A DNA stretch of 64,000 bases from Linum tenue (lineage: Eukaryota > Streptophyta > Magnoliopsida > Malpighiales > Linaceae): positions 58,448,877 through 58,512,876 of the forward strand of contig CAMGYJ010000008.1 in the NCBI GenBank assembly GCA_946122785.1. The letters run 5' to 3'. Under the pieces are notes generated by a model that had not been told where the DNA came from, made no database searches, and saw nothing but the letters and a program-made list of their open reading frames with translations. How positions within the stretch are numbered: position 1 is the first letter of the stretch; every line of letters begins with the position of its first letter. This document shows positions 34,034 through 46,533 of this stretch, piece by piece. A program made the translations under genes and the position numbers.

Positions 34034-35240
34034 TGACAACTACACGGATTGATGAACAACTGCATCTCTTCTCCAATCGGACTGTTGCTGTAGAATCGCC
34101 GATTAGAGATTGGGTAGCTTCTCTGGAAGAGCAACGGCTGCAACATACCAATCAATTACATGAATTGGTATCTCACTCTGACGACCACACAAAAGAATTT
34201 GCAACTCTTAACACAAGATTGGACAAAATGGAAGCTCAATTTGAAGCTCGCTTCAAGCAATTCGGTCAGATACATAGAAACATTCAAGAGATACTACGGA
34301 GGATGGATCTCGGTCCAAACAATCCAGAGATTACCATTGTTGGTGCAGTGGAGCCTTTGGTGGTCCTGAAGGTTGTTCATGAAAAGTGTCCACCAGCTGC
34401 TCGTGAAATGACAAGCGCAACAAGAGCTGGCCTACGATGAATGGAGTTTCAACTTTCGTGACACCGGGTGAAACATCAGCCACTTGCTCTCTGGTGATAC
34501 CTTCTTCCGTTGTTTCACCGTATGGTAACTTTTCCCTTAATGAATGTCCTCCTTCAATGGCAATAATCCTAGAGCTTGGATTAGAAAGTGTGAGGATTTG
34601 TTTGCTGAGTATGGAATTCCGAAGGCGCCAAAGGTCAGTATAGCTGCAGATGATTTGGAATATCGCTCGAACATTTGGTTTGAGGGATGGACATATGGTC
34701 ATAAAGAACTAGTGTGAGGTGAGTTTGTAGCTGCACTATGTAGTCGTTTTAGTGAAGGATCATATAGTGAAATACTGGGTGAATTCAACAAATTGAAGCA
34801 AAGAGGTTCATTGTTGGAATACCTGGAAAACTTTGAAGAACTAATATCTCTGTTGGTTAGATATAATTGTATTTTAGATGAAGAGTATCTCATTTCAAGA
34901 TTTATCAATGAATTAAAGCAGGAGTTGCGGTTATTTATGTCCACGTTACAGCCCCAAACAATTGTTGAAGCTTATCAACAAGCTCAATTGGAAGAAGATG
35001 TCATTGAGGCTTGCAAAAGGAAGAAGCAATTGCATCTTATTGAATGTTTTAGAGTGGAGGGTGAGAAAATGAAAGTGAATGTGGAACGAGCTCTTGAAGA
35101 AGATCATTTGTGATGTTTGGAATACTACGAATGGTGACTTAGCTATTGATACTAGGTGTATTACGACCAGCAGCGAGGTTGAGTTGAATACAACTACGAC
35201 AAGGCATATCCATAACTCAACAAGTAACATTCAAGATGAG
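34034..35240 (+). pseudogene. gag-like gene, copy 1 of the tandem element
   Basis: ATG at 34034 begins MTTTRIDEQLHLFSNRTVAV, then a Gln/Glu-rich, coiled-coil-like stretch (LEEQRLQHTNQLHELVSHSD) and DLGPNNPEITIV. After a frame change, capsid-core blocks follow: YRSNIWFEGW, GEFVAALCSRFSEGSYSEIL, GEFNKLKQRGSLLEYLENFE and RFINELKQELRLFMSTLQP (34793-35113 frame). This is a Ty3/gypsy-type Retrotrans_gag domain. A stop (the TGA at about 34718) and frame changes make it a pseudogene. No zinc knuckle was found. Confidence 0.72.
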
Positions 35241-35530
35241 GAGGATGTTATATCTGCAAAAGCTTTGGGAATGAGTCGTTTATTATCCTCGATCGTGGTT
35301 CAGAAGCCAGCATTCAAGTTGCTGAGAACAAATGAGAATTTAACATCTGTCGTGGGCACTTTAATGCAAGTTAAAGCAGGGTTAGGAGAGTCTTCTTGCA
35401 TTCCATCAATAGTTTCTCTTCCTATTGCTATTCAGGTTGAACACCACTACGATCTTGGGAATGGTTTGGGACTGGACACCAGAAAAGGACAATAATAACC
35501 GAGTTTGCTGAATTATTTTCTTCTCTAGTC

Positions 35531-36372
35531 TTGGTCATTCCAAGTAGCGAGACTTGGATTCCTCGGTCTCAGGCTGTTGTTGTGATGGAGAAACTTGCTC
35601 TACTTGAAGCTGATCCTTTTGATGTTGAGTCTCAAGAGACAATTAAAGTTGGCATTTGCCAGAAAGACGTTAATAAAATTTGGGCAACATCGTCAGAGTA
35701 CAATAGTGAAGCTTTTGTCGGTGTGGAAAGGTTGTTTGATTCAGAGTTTCATGGTGCCTTGACTGACATGTCAAGCAAGGCTGGATATTTGTATGAAGAG
35801 GGCAGCAGAGCTGCAGAACTTTTTGCTTGGCGGCTTCAATGGACTTGGGGGTGAATCGCAGCTGGGATTCTGAAGATCAGGTCTTCCCTACATGCTATGG
35901 TGTTTGTGTAGTATCTCGTGGCAGACGATGGTGTCCTTTCTTTAAGGAACCGTACAAGGAGGCCTTGGTAGCTGGTATTAGAGATGATTGTAAGGGAACA
36001 AAGATGATTGTTGGAGATAGTGGGTTGTTCAATCAGGATTTTTGTGCTTTGAAATTGTTAAGAGAATTGCTCCAGTTAGTGGGGAAAGTTAATCCAAGCA
36101 CTATAGTGGGATTGACTTATGTTTGTCTACATTTGATCATTTGCAGCTTGACTATAGTATCATCATGTTGCTCTAGCTATTTGTATGGTCAATTTCGAGT
36201 TCGAAGGGTGCTGCAGAGTTCCATATTCCACAGTTTGCGGCCTTGCTTTCCTATTGTTGTAGCCAGAATATTTCTTGGATGGGGACCATGTTCCACTGAG
36301 TTCTTTGTTGATTTGTATATTTTAATTGTTTTTTCAGCCTTGAGGACAAGTCTGTTCTCAAGGGATCGGGAT
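35531..36372 (+). pseudogene. Unassigned second open frame, copy 1 of the tandem element
   Basis: Frames 35531-35854 and 35827-36384 read IPSSETWIPRSQAVVVMEKL, EAFVGVERLFDSEFHGALTD and AGYLYEEGSRAAELFAWRLQ, then CYGVCVVSRGRRW and FNQDFCALKLLRELLQLVGK. I recognise no retroviral-type enzyme. It looks like real former coding sequence because the second copy keeps the same reading with few changes. Just before LTR 2 the frame gives SLEDKSVLKGSGL, like the tail of plant gypsy polyproteins. It could be captured host sequence or an unknown accessory protein. Confidence 0.45.
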
Positions 36373-36605
36373 TGTAACAATTAGGATCGGTTTGTAAAAA
36401 ATGTTAGTTGGGGTATGATATGTAATTAGCCCTTGACTATAGAGGGGAATTGTGTTGTAAAGAAGATTATCAAATATAAGAATAGAATCTACTTTCTTCT
36501 TCCTTCCTCCTCTCCGTTACTCCTTTTCTTCTTCCCCTGTTCAACCTCTTCTCAATCCCTTCTCCCCTATCGTCGAGAATTGATCCATCAAAGCCGAACG
36601 TTACA
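36373..36605 (+). repeat. LTR 2 (shared middle LTR) of the tandem array
   Basis: 233 bp, shorter than the others through a deletion in the CT-rich tract. The TATA box is damaged: GACTATAGAGGGG where LTRs 1 and 3 have GACTATATAAAGGGG. Confidence 0.88.
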
Positions 36606-36634
36606 AATTGGTATCAGAGCCTCTTCTTGGCAAA

Positions 36635-37840
36635 ATGACAACCGCACAGATTGACGAACAACTCCATCTCTTCTCCAATCAGACTATTGCTGCAGAATCA
36701 CCGATTAGAGTTCGGGTAGCTTCTTTGGAAGAGCAATGAGCGCAACATACCAATCAGTTACAGGAATTGGTTTCTCGCTTCGACGACCACACAAAAGAAT
36801 TCGCAACTCTTAACACAAGATTGGACAAAATGGAAGCTCAATTTGAAGCTCGCTTTGAGTAATTCGGTCAGATACAAAGAAACGTTCAAGAGATATTACG
36901 AAGGATGGATCTCGGTCCAAACCATCTAGAGATTACCATTGTCGGTGCGATGGAGCCTTTGGTGGTCCTGAAGGTTGTTCACGAGAAGCATCCACGACCT
37001 GCTCGACGAAATGATGAGCGGAACAAGAGCTGGCCTTCGATGAATGGAGTTTCAACTTCCGTGACGCCGGGGGAACCATCAACCACTTTGTCTTTGGTGA
37101 TACCTTCTGCCGTCGTTTCACCGTAGAGTAACTTTCCCCTTAATGAATGTCCCTCCTTCAATGGCAATAATCCTAGAGCTTGGATTAGAAAGTGTGAGGA
37201 TTTGTTTGCTGAGTATGGAATTCCGGATTCACAGAAGGTCAGTATAGTTGCAGATTATTTGGAATATCGCCCGGACATTTGGTTCGAGGGATGGAAATAT
37301 GGTCGTAAAGAACTAGTGTGTGGTAAGTTTGTAGCTGCACTATGTAGCCATTTTAGTGAAGGATCATATAGTGGAACACTGGGTGAATTCAATAAATTAA
37401 GGCAAGGAGGTTCATTGTTGGATTACCTAGAAAAGTTTGAAGAACTAAGATCTAGGTTGGTTAGATATAATTGTATTTTAGATGAAGAGTATCCCATTTC
37501 GAGCTTTATCAATGAATTAAAGTAGGAGCTACGGTTAGTTATGTCCATGTTGCAACCCCAAATATTAGCTAAAGCTTATCAGCAAGCTCGATTGGAAGAA
37601 GATTCCATCGAGGCCTGCAAAAGGAAGAAGCAATTGCATCTTGTTGACTGTTTTAGTTCGGAGGGTGAGACAACGAAAGTGACTGTGGAATGCGCTCTTG
37701 AGAAGATCATCTGTGATGCTGGGAATACTGCGAATGGTGACTTAGCTGTTGATACTAGGAGTATTACGGCCAACAACGATGGTGAGTTGAATACAGCAAG
37801 ACAAGGCATATCCATAACCCAACAAGTAACATTCAGGACG
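36635..37840 (+). pseudogene. gag-like gene, copy 2 of the tandem element
   Basis: Parallel to copy 1 and about 90% alike by eye. Its capsid core (37202-37525) is better kept: DIWFEGWKYGRKELVCGKFV, AALCSHFSEGSYSGTLGEFN, KLRQGGSLLDYLEKFEELRS, then ISSFINELK and a TAG stop. The N-terminal frame is stopped at about 36736 (TGA) and 36860 (TAA). The two copies therefore carry different inactivating changes. Confidence 0.72.
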
Positions 37841-38099
37841 AGGAGGCTGTTCTATCTGCAAAAGCTTTGGGAATGAGACGTTCATTATCTTCGATTGTGG
37901 TTCAGAAGCCAACATTCAAGTTGCCGAGGACAAATGAGAATTTAACATCTGTTGTAGGCACTTTACCGCAAGTCAAAGCAGGGTTCGGAGAGTCTTCTTG
38001 CAATCCATCAACAGTTTCTCTTCCTAGTGCTGGTCAGGTCGAGCACCACTACGATCTTGGGAATGGTTTGGGACTGGACACCAAGAAAGGTACAATAAT

Positions 38100-38953
38100 A
38101 ACTGAGTTTGCTAAATCATTTTCTTCTCTAGTATTGGTCATTCCAAGTAGCAAGACTTGTATTCCTCAGTCTCAGGCTGTTGTTGTGATGGAGAAACTTG
38201 CTATACTTGAAGCTGATCCTTTTGAAGTTGGCATTCGCCAGAATGACGTTAATAAAATTTAGGCAGCATCGTTGGAGTACAATAGTCAAGCTTTTGTCGG
38301 TGTGGAAAGGTGGTTTGATTCAGAGTTTTATGGTGCCTGGACTGATATGTCAAGCATGGCTGGATATTTGTATGAAGAGGGCAGCAGAGCTGCAGAACGT
38401 TTTGCTTGGCGACTTCAATGGACTTGGGAGGTGAATCGCAGTTGGGGTTCTGAATATCAGGTCTTTCCTACCTACTATGGTGTTTGTGTAGTATCTCGTG
38501 GTAGACGATGATGTCCCTGCTTTAAGGAACCGTACAAGGAGGCCTTGGTAGCTTGTATTATAGATGGCTGTAAGGGAACAAAGATGATTGTTGGAGATGG
38601 TGGGCTGTTCTATCAGGATTTTTGTGCTTTGAAATTGTTAAGAGAATTGTTGCAGTCAGTGGAGAAAGTTAATCCAAGCACTATAGTGGGATTGACTCAG
38701 GTTTGTTCTCCATTTGATCATTTGCAGCTTGACTATAGCATCATGATGTTGCTCTAGTTGTTTGTATGGCCAATTCCGAGTTCGAAGGGTGTTGTAGAGT
38801 TCCAGATTTCACAGTTTGCAACCATGCTTTCCTATTGCTGTAGCCGGAATATTGCTTGGATGTGGATCATGTTCCACTCAGTTCATTGTTGATTTGTATG
38901 TTTTAATTGTTTTTTCAGCCTTGAGGACAAGTCTGTTCTGAAGGGATCGGGAT
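38100..38953 (+). pseudogene. Unassigned second open frame, copy 2 of the tandem element
   Basis: Same protein as in copy 1, with stops and frame changes at other places. It reads QAFVGVERWFDSEFYGAWTD, MSSMAGYLYEEGSRAAERFA, WEVNRSWGSEYQVFPTYYGV, then KMIVGDGGLFYQDFCALKLL. The end before LTR 3 again encodes a LEDK-type peptide. Having two copies allows a consensus to be drawn for homology searching. Confidence 0.45.
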
Positions 38954-39213
38954 TGTAACAATTATGATTGGTTTGTTGAAAAATATTAGTTGGGATGTGA
39001 TATGTAATAAGCCCTTGACTATATAAAGGGGAATTGTGTTGTAAAGGAGATTTTTCGAATATCAGTATACAGAACTACTTTCTTCTTCCTTCGTTTCCCT
39101 CTTCTCCTTCTTCCTACTCTCTGCTACTATTTTTCCTTCTTCCCCTGTTCAATCTCTTCTCAATCCCTTCTCCCTTATCGTCGAGAATCGATCCATCAAA
39201 GCTGAACGTTACA
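38954..39213 (+). repeat. LTR 3 of the tandem array
   Basis: 260 bp, with an intact TATATAAAGG at about 39019-39028, ending GCTGAACGTTACA directly before TSD copy TTATC. Confidence 0.88.
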
Positions 39214-39218
39214 TTATC

Positions 39219-40322
39219 CCAAATTGCAAACTTTGTCATCCAACAAATAGAAACTTGAAGATCTGTTGGTGATCGACGGCTTGGTGGATGGTGCCGCTGG
39301 CGAATCGGGGATGAGGGTGTAGGGGAATGTGGGGAAGAAGGAACGTGAAGGTGTTTGAACTTTAGAGAGGAGGTCCACCGTACTAGAGAAGGTTAGGGTT
39401 TTTAGGGATGTTTTCTTTGTTCTTTCTTATTAATGAAGGTATTTTAGTAGATTACATTTTTAAGATAGGGCGATAATAGTAAAAGTAGGGCGATGTTTAG
39501 CCATCTAGTAAATTATAAGCCCAAGTGCTCAACCCCATGCATCCGTCATACTTTCTTCAACCTTCTGTCCCCTTTCGGGCGGGCACTGTAATAAGTAATA
39601 ACCTCTGTTCTTAGAATCGGATCGGAGGTTGAACCAGAAAAGTTGGTGGTTTAGGGTTTGATGATTAACCATTACAAAATCGTTGGTTAACCAATGATAG
39701 AATCGTTCATGATATATAACATATAAGACTTTTATATTACACTAATTTAAGAATGAAATTATCATTGACCATAAATAATTTCAAATTCATATCATCACCA
39801 AACTATTTAATCAAACATTCAAACCGTCTCACAAAATAAATCATAATTTTTTTAATTAAAATTAAATATTACAGTTTCGGTTGGTAGTGGACAACATAAA
39901 ATTTACAATAAAGTTCGAAAATGAGAAGAAGAAGCAGATATAAAATTAATAATTATGGTTTGATGGTCATAACGTTAAAGTATTTTTTTTAAAAAAAACT
40001 TATGGGTAATAGTGAACTAGTGGACCAGTTAAATGTTGGTAGTTCATCTGGTTTTATGTTGTACCGTGAAAAATCATTTGGTCCATCCAAACAATAAATC
40101 GGTTCGCTATCGTAACTGGGTTGGTGATTTTACTGGTCCAACCGTTGAACTATTTCGGTTGTTATAACAAATGGGAATATATTGTATTTACCCTAACTAA
40201 TAACTACTAACTACTAGTCTACTACACTGACCTGAAACAGCAACAAAACCCCTAACGCCTAAACCCTGAAACAGGCCCTCTCTTCCCTCCTTCCCTCAGC
40301 TGCATTCGCCAGCCAAATCGCC
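39219..40322. other. Region between the tandem array and NOP14
   Basis: No coding frame. The last 100 bp, with CCCTAACGCCTAAACCCTG and CT-rich sequence, are the likely NOP14 promoter and 5' leader. At 39600-40170 GGTTAACC/ACCGAA-type words recur, suggesting an old MITE, but I could not set ends. Confidence 0.35.
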
Positions 40323-43300
40323 ATGGCGAAGACTCAGAATAAAGCTCACAAGAATGGGTGCCAGAAGAAGAAGAGCAACAAGAGTAAAAGGAACGGTCCA
40401 ACTGCGGTCGCCATGAAACAGAAGGCTCCGGCGGCGGACAATCCTTTCGAGACGATTTGGTCCCTCCGCAAATTCGACATCCTCGGCCGGAAGCGCAAGG
40501 GCGAAGAGCGCCGAGTCGGCCTCTCCCGCTCCAAGGCCATCGACAAGAGGAAGAAGACGCTATTGAAGGATTACGAGCGGAGCACCAAGTCGTCTGTGTT
40601 CGTCGACAACCGGATTGGGGAGGACAACGATGATCTTGGCGAGTTTGACAAAGCTGTTATTCGATCTCAGAGGGAGCATAAGGTTCAATTTCTCTTCTGT
40701 TGACGTGAAACTAGTGTAAATGTGACGTTCTTAGTCCTTATGGATTGCGGAGGAATGTAAGATATGCTTGCAATTTTATCTTGGTGCTTATGAGTTACTC
40801 ACTTGAACATTTTTTAGATGAAATTTGGGAAGAAGAGTAAGTACAACTTGTCAGATGGAGAGGAGGATGATTTTGGCACTTCAGCTCTTGGCTCGTTTGG
40901 GGAAAGGGATGATTATGAGGATGAAATGCCATTTGATGTTGAAGATGATTATGGAGAACAAGATGGATCAAAAAGTATGTTTCGACTACTTATTGCCAGA
41001 AGTAATCTAACTTAATTGCCGTTCTTGTATTTTTTCTATTGGTTCTTACTTATGATCTTGGGAGTAACTCATTGAAAATAGTCTTACTAACCTAGAAGAG
41101 ACTTACTTGTGGTACAGTTAAAATTTGGTTAAAGCTCATAAAGGTTGGTCTGTTGTTTGGCTAGAGTTTTGCCCGTGCAGGCCGTGCCTAAAAATCTACC
41201 CTTTTCCTGTTACGCAGAGAAGTCAGGCATCTTAAGGCATCTGAATGCTCCAAATGTGGGAGAGGATGGTACTAAAGAAGCAGAAGAAAATGTATGACTG
41301 CTCTCAATGAATTACTCTGTGAAGCTTTGTTTCAATCTTTCTAGGATCCCTGATTACTGTTGTGAAATCATACTGAAGATTGTCATTGCCATCTTTATGG
41401 CATACTTGCCTAATATTCTTTTGTCTTCCAAGATTATCTTTTGCAGTGGTTGGTTATCTTGATTAGTTTATAAGAATGAATATCCCTTTGCAGATACATA
41501 AATCCAAAAAGGAGGTAATGAACGAGATTATTATGAAGAGCAAACATTTTAAGGTACATATCCTCCTTGTCCAATTGAAAGTATCTAATGCTAATGCTTA
41601 GCTTATTTTCTGATTTTGTTTGGATATTGTATTTTCTCTTACTAGGCCGAAAAGGCGAAAGAGAAGGAAGAGAATGAAAAGCTTATGGAAGAATTGGATA
41701 AGAAGTTCACATCTTTAGAGCAGTCCAAGGTCCTGGCATCTTTGATTGAGCCTGGGAAGATGAGTGCTTTGAAAGCTGCAGTGAATAAGAACATTCCAAA
41801 GGACGAAGACACAAACAATAAGTTGACGGCTAAGAAACCGGAAATTTCAAGTCAGGTAATGCTTGATTGCTCGAGGTCCTGATTAACTTGCTTATACTAG
41901 GACTAGGTTAAACCATATATTGAAGTCTCCAGCAAGTAAAAAGGAAAAAATAAAAGGAAAAAAATGCAATTAATACAAAAAAAGTTGTTTCTGTTCCTTT
42001 ACTCAACCATTTTTTGACCCAAACATTTTGAAATATGCTTGACTTTTATATTTTTCATGTAACAGTTGATGTTGTTCTTCGGGTTAGTGAACAATTTGTA
42101 TTTTGTTTACTTTGATATCATAGTAATTCCAACCAGTTCTTTATTCAGAATTACTAGAAAGCTCTAAATTCCAGTTCTGATCTATTTTTTTTTTGTATGA
42201 ACTCGTCTTTGTAGGAAGAACCTGATTATTATGATAAGCTTTTCTCTGAGATGGTGTTTGATATTCGTGCTCGCCCATCAGACAGGACTAAGACACCAGA
42301 AGAGATTGCCCAGGATGAGAGAGAGCGGCTTGAACGATTAGAGGTATGTTATACCCTGATGAAGTATGTGTGATAGCAAGAGCATGTAAGCAAACTGTTA
42401 CTTTTCACTCACCATTTTGAATGTTGAGTCATGTACTTCTTAGCAGTGAAGATCCATAATTGCAGCATAGCTACAGCTTGTGTTTTCTTTATTTCTACTG
42501 AGGCGAGACAAGGTTCATTATTCTTCTGAACAGCTTGAATCACAGTCAATCTGGTATCATCCCAAAGACATATCTTTCTTACCTTTTCCTCCTCTGGCGA
42601 ACCAATCATGGTAGGAAAAGCTAGAAGATAAGAATTTTTCTGCACAATCTTACCTGAAGCCCAAACATGGAAGTGGAAAGATTCCGAAATTTGTTTCTGC
42701 CACAGTTTGATTAACTTTTAGCTTGTATTTCTTCATAGTATCAAGAAGATTTTAGGAGCTTCGTGCACTTGGGCCTTGGTCTTTTGCTTATGAAGTTGAG
42801 TACTAGTGAAGTATAAAATGTGTGGAAACTTTTGAAATCTTGCTATAGTTAATAGTAAGAGAGATAGGTATTAGTTGCATATATGATGTAATACCTTCTT
42901 TCCTTGTAATAGAAAGTACTTTGGTAGAGCCCCACTGTACCTGAAGTATACTTTAGCTTTTCAGCTTAGTGATCTAACAATGTAGCTCACTAGCTTGTAG
43001 TTTGACCACTCGTATTCTTGTTCCACCTGATGATTTCAGGAGGAGAGGCAGAAAAGAATGTCCGCAGTTGAAGATTCCAGTGATGAAGACAATGGTGAGG
43101 CTGAAAGACCCTCAAACCAGAGACGCCAATCAGCATCCGGCGATGATCTTGGTGATTCATTTTCTGCCGAAGAGCCTGGAACTAGAAAAGGATGGGTTGA
43201 TGAGATCATTGAAAGAGAGGAAGCTGAAGAATCAGGGGATGAAGAGGATGACTCTTCTGAGGCGGAGAGTGGGGAAGAAGAAGATGATGATCATGAAAGA

Positions 43301-46300
43301 TCGGAGGAACAAAGTGATGAGGAAGATAATGCACGCGACAAGGCCCAGTCTCTGAAGGATTGGGAACAGAGTGATGATGAGAATCTCGATACAGATTTGG
43401 ATGATGATGATGATGAAGAGAAAATCGATGATGCAAAGGAACTTACCGAGCCAATTGGCCAGAAAAGGTCAAAGAAAAATGCTGTGACTGTGGCTGCCAA
43501 AGTTAATGATGAAACTCAGAATGCTAAGAAAATCAAAATAACCAGTGAACAAGACCTTCCATTCTTGATTGAAGCCCCCAAGAGCATCGAAGAACTGTGT
43601 GCCTTGGTGGACAAACGTTCTAATAATGACATCATTGTTGTAGTCAATCGAATTCGAGCAAGCAATGCAATAAAGCTCGCTGCAGAAAACAGGAAGAAAA
43701 TGCAGGTATGGAGGTTTATTATATAGGCAGCTGACGGTAAATACACATTCTTTAATGATTGGGAAGTGTTTGACTGATGGCCACTGCTGATTCTACAGTC
43801 TCTAGGATGGTTTATATAATAAGTTTGGAAGGGGTGATAGTCAAAATAGAACATGGTTTAGGTTGCTTATTAAAAAGAATGATTTCATTTGGATATCGTA
43901 ACTCTGATTTCCTGAAGTCAGTGCTCTTGTTTTGTTCTTTCCAAGATAAAATATAATGAGGTGGCATCTTTAGTTCACAAATTAGGCTGCTCTTTAGAAG
44001 GCGTACAAGATAGTAGGCAGGTGCTTTTGTGTTCACTTCCCAGTAAGGGTGGCTATCTTCACTTTTGTGGCCGTAAATGAATTGATCAAGCTTAGTTATG
44101 GTTCTTGATTCCCGTACAGCTAATGAGATACAGTTTATGTTGTAATATTTCTACTACAGTTGATAGACTATCAGTCTTACTAATACGTATTTGCTCTTTT
44201 CAAGGTATTCTATGGTGTGCTGTTGCAGTACTTCGCAGTTCTAGCCAATAAAAAGCCTTTGAACTTCGAGTTGTTGAATTTGCTTGTCAAGCCCCTAATG
44301 GAGATGAGCTCAGAGATTCCCTATTTCTCTGCAATCTGTGCTCGTCAGCGTATTTTGAAAACTAGATTGCAGTTTTGTGAGTCGATAAAGACTCAAGGTT
44401 GGTTGTGAACTTGAATACGAGAGTGGTTAGTTTATGTAGATTGTGTCTAGAATTGCCTTTTGGTTTAACTGGATCCATTTCTTCTTCTTGCAGAAGGGAG
44501 TTGTTGGCCATCTTTGAAAACATTGTCACTGTTGAGGTTGTGGTCCATGATTTTTCCATGCTCAGACTTCCGTCATGTCGTCATGACCCCAGCAATTTTG
44601 CTCATGTGTGAATATTTGATGCGTTGCCCCATCTCATCTGGTCGTGATATTGCTGTTGGCTCTTTCTTATGCTCCATGGTTCTCTCTGTATGTATACTTG
44701 ATCCATCTTTGTTTTTTGTATTGTATGATTGCTTTCTACTGCTGGTGTGTCACTTGTTGTTCTCAACTTAAGTTAATTTATCATGTTACATTAGAGACTT
44801 TAAGGCACTATCTTCAACTAATAAATATATGTTACAGATCACTCGAGATTCTCGGAAGTTATGCCCTGAGGCAATAATTTTTTTACGGACCCTGCTTATG
44901 GCAGCCAGCCAAAGATTGCCAGACTCTCATCAAGAATCTCAGGTATAAACTGGTTTGATTGTTAGTTTTTGGTAACTGATACATAATCATTAAGAGGTGG
45001 TATTAGACAGGAGAATTGTTTTCCCAATTCTTTCTGCTGATATAATGTGAAAAATCACTTGTTTACTTTAGTGGAAGATTTCTAGCATTCTATTAACTGG
45101 ATATTTGTAATTTTATTTGCTGAAAGAAAGTGGAATTCCAAATTTCTCAATTATCAGATATTTTGTGCTCTGTCTTTGGGAATACAAAAAAGAATGAAGG
45201 ACAACACAAACACAAAACAAAGAGGGTACATTTTCACATTCCCCAATTTAACAATTTTCTCAGACTTAAGACCATACATCCAAACAACCTAATCTCCAAT
45301 TCAACCTAATACCACAATATCATCTATTACCAAATCCTTCCGTCACCCGCATACTAAGAAATTTCACCTCCAAAAGACCCAAATACGATTTTTCTTTGGT
45401 TTGCATAAATAATGGGTGCCTTCAAATTCCTGTGCACTAGTTGGCATTGTCGTAGTATGCTTTGCTGCTGTTTTACTTGAATGGCCTAAGCATCAACTAA
45501 ACTATGCTTGTGGTTTTTTGTTGGTTTGTTTCAGTTTCATCCCATCAGAGAGTTGAAGGAAGTTAGGCCTCTTCTAAATATACGTGATGATGTGCCCGAG
45601 ATTAGCCCTCTTAATTTCCTTTCAGTTATGGATATGCCTGAAGAGTCGTCACTTTTTGCCTCAGACAATTTCAGGTACAGAGAAATGTCATCTTCCTCAA
45701 CCCCAACTTCATTGAGAAATTGCTGTTTCTGGATTATCGAGTCCTACCATTCGTCTGTTTATTTGTAAGGGGCAAAGTTTCGGGTAAAATGCTTAGTCAA
45801 GAGGCACGGATGATTCTAAGCTTTCAGTTAGAATTAACTGACTGCTAAAGTGACATCAATATCCGTTGTGCAGGGCACGTGTGCTGATCAGTGTGATAGA
45901 AAATCTGAAGGGATTTGTTGAAATTTACGGAGGGCTCAGTTCTTTCCCTGAAACCTTCCTACCTATTTCTACACTATTGATAGGGTTGGCAGAACAGGAA
46001 AACATGCCACCTACATTGCAGGAGAAATTTAGAGAAGTTGCTCTCCTCATCAAGCAGAAAGCCGATGCACTCCATCTCCTGCGTCAACCACTACAGATGC
46101 GGAAGCAGAAGCCAATCCCCATCAAATTACTTTCCCCAAAATTTGAAGAGAAGTATATTAGCCACCTCCATTTAATCGCTTCACAATTTCTGTTGCTTCT
46201 TGAAACCAGTTTAAAGAGTGCAAACATTAAACACTATCTTTTCTTCTTGTATTCTATTCTGCGTGCAGCTATGTGAAAGGTAGAGACTATGACCCAGATC

Positions 46301-46533
46301 GAGAGAGGGTAGAGAGGAAGAAGTTGAAGAAACAACTAAGAGAGGAAGCGAAAGGAGCGGCTCGTGAATTGCGCAAGGACAACTATTTCTTGCTGGATGT
46401 GAAGGCACGAGAGAGGGCTCTGAGGGAGGAAGAAAAGATGGAGGCACACGGTAAGGCAAAGGCGTTCCTTCAAGAACAGGAGAGTGCTTTCAAATCTGGT
46501 CAGTTAGGAAAAGGCAGGAAGCGCAGACGATGA
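40323..46533 (+). CDS. NOP14: Nucleolar protein 14 (SSU processome component)
   Basis: NOP14 acts in the nucleolus in the U3/small-subunit processome, needed for 18S rRNA processing and 40S assembly. Thirteen exons join in phase with GT-AG introns: 40323-40682, 40818-40974, 41218-41291, 41494-41553, 41646-41855, 42215-42343, 43040-43705, 44205-44397, 44494-44687, 44838-44942, 45535-45674, 45874-46152, 46269-46533 (943 aa, near the usual plant length). The start ATG lies in GCCATGGCG. Recognised blocks: NPFETIWSLRKFDILGRKRK (about 40-60), KSKYNLSDGEEDD, RARPSDRTKTPEEIAQ, a very acidic middle (about 385-480), RIRASNAIKLAAENRKKMQV, FYGVLLQYFAVLANKKPLNF, LMCEYLMRCPISSGRDIAVG, PKFEENYVKGRDYDPDRER, and a basic tail ending GKGRKRRR (nuclear signal). 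No disabling change was seen. It converges with the small gene at 46910-47116. Confidence 0.93.

Larger units (their letters stand above)
33740..39218 (+). mobile_element. Tandem (dimeric) non-autonomous LTR retrotransposon: LTR-body-LTR-body-LTR
   Basis: Three LTR copies (33745-34002, 36373-36605, 38954-39213) alternate with two related bodies (34003-36372 and 36606-38953). The whole array is flanked by one TSD, TTATC (33740-33744 and 39214-39218). Each of the first two LTRs is followed by the primer site TGGTATCAGAGC (34006-34017 and 36609-36620), complementary to initiator tRNA-Met. Each body has gag-like frames but no protease, reverse transcriptase or integrase. This arrangement is expected from recombination between LTRs of a single insertion, or from integration of a dimer. 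Confidence 0.88.

Noticed and set aside
39600..40170. Possible hAT MITE upstream of NOP14
   Set aside because: GGTTAACC and ACCGAA-type words recur, but I could not find matching ends or a target duplication.
42409..42645. 78-codon minus-strand frame in NOP14 intron 6
   Set aside because: No family match and it lies in an intron of a well-supported gene on the other strand; most likely a chance frame.
43206..43500. His- and Ser-rich frames on the minus strand
   Set aside because: They are the complement of the acidic GAT/GAA-rich exon 7 of NOP14.
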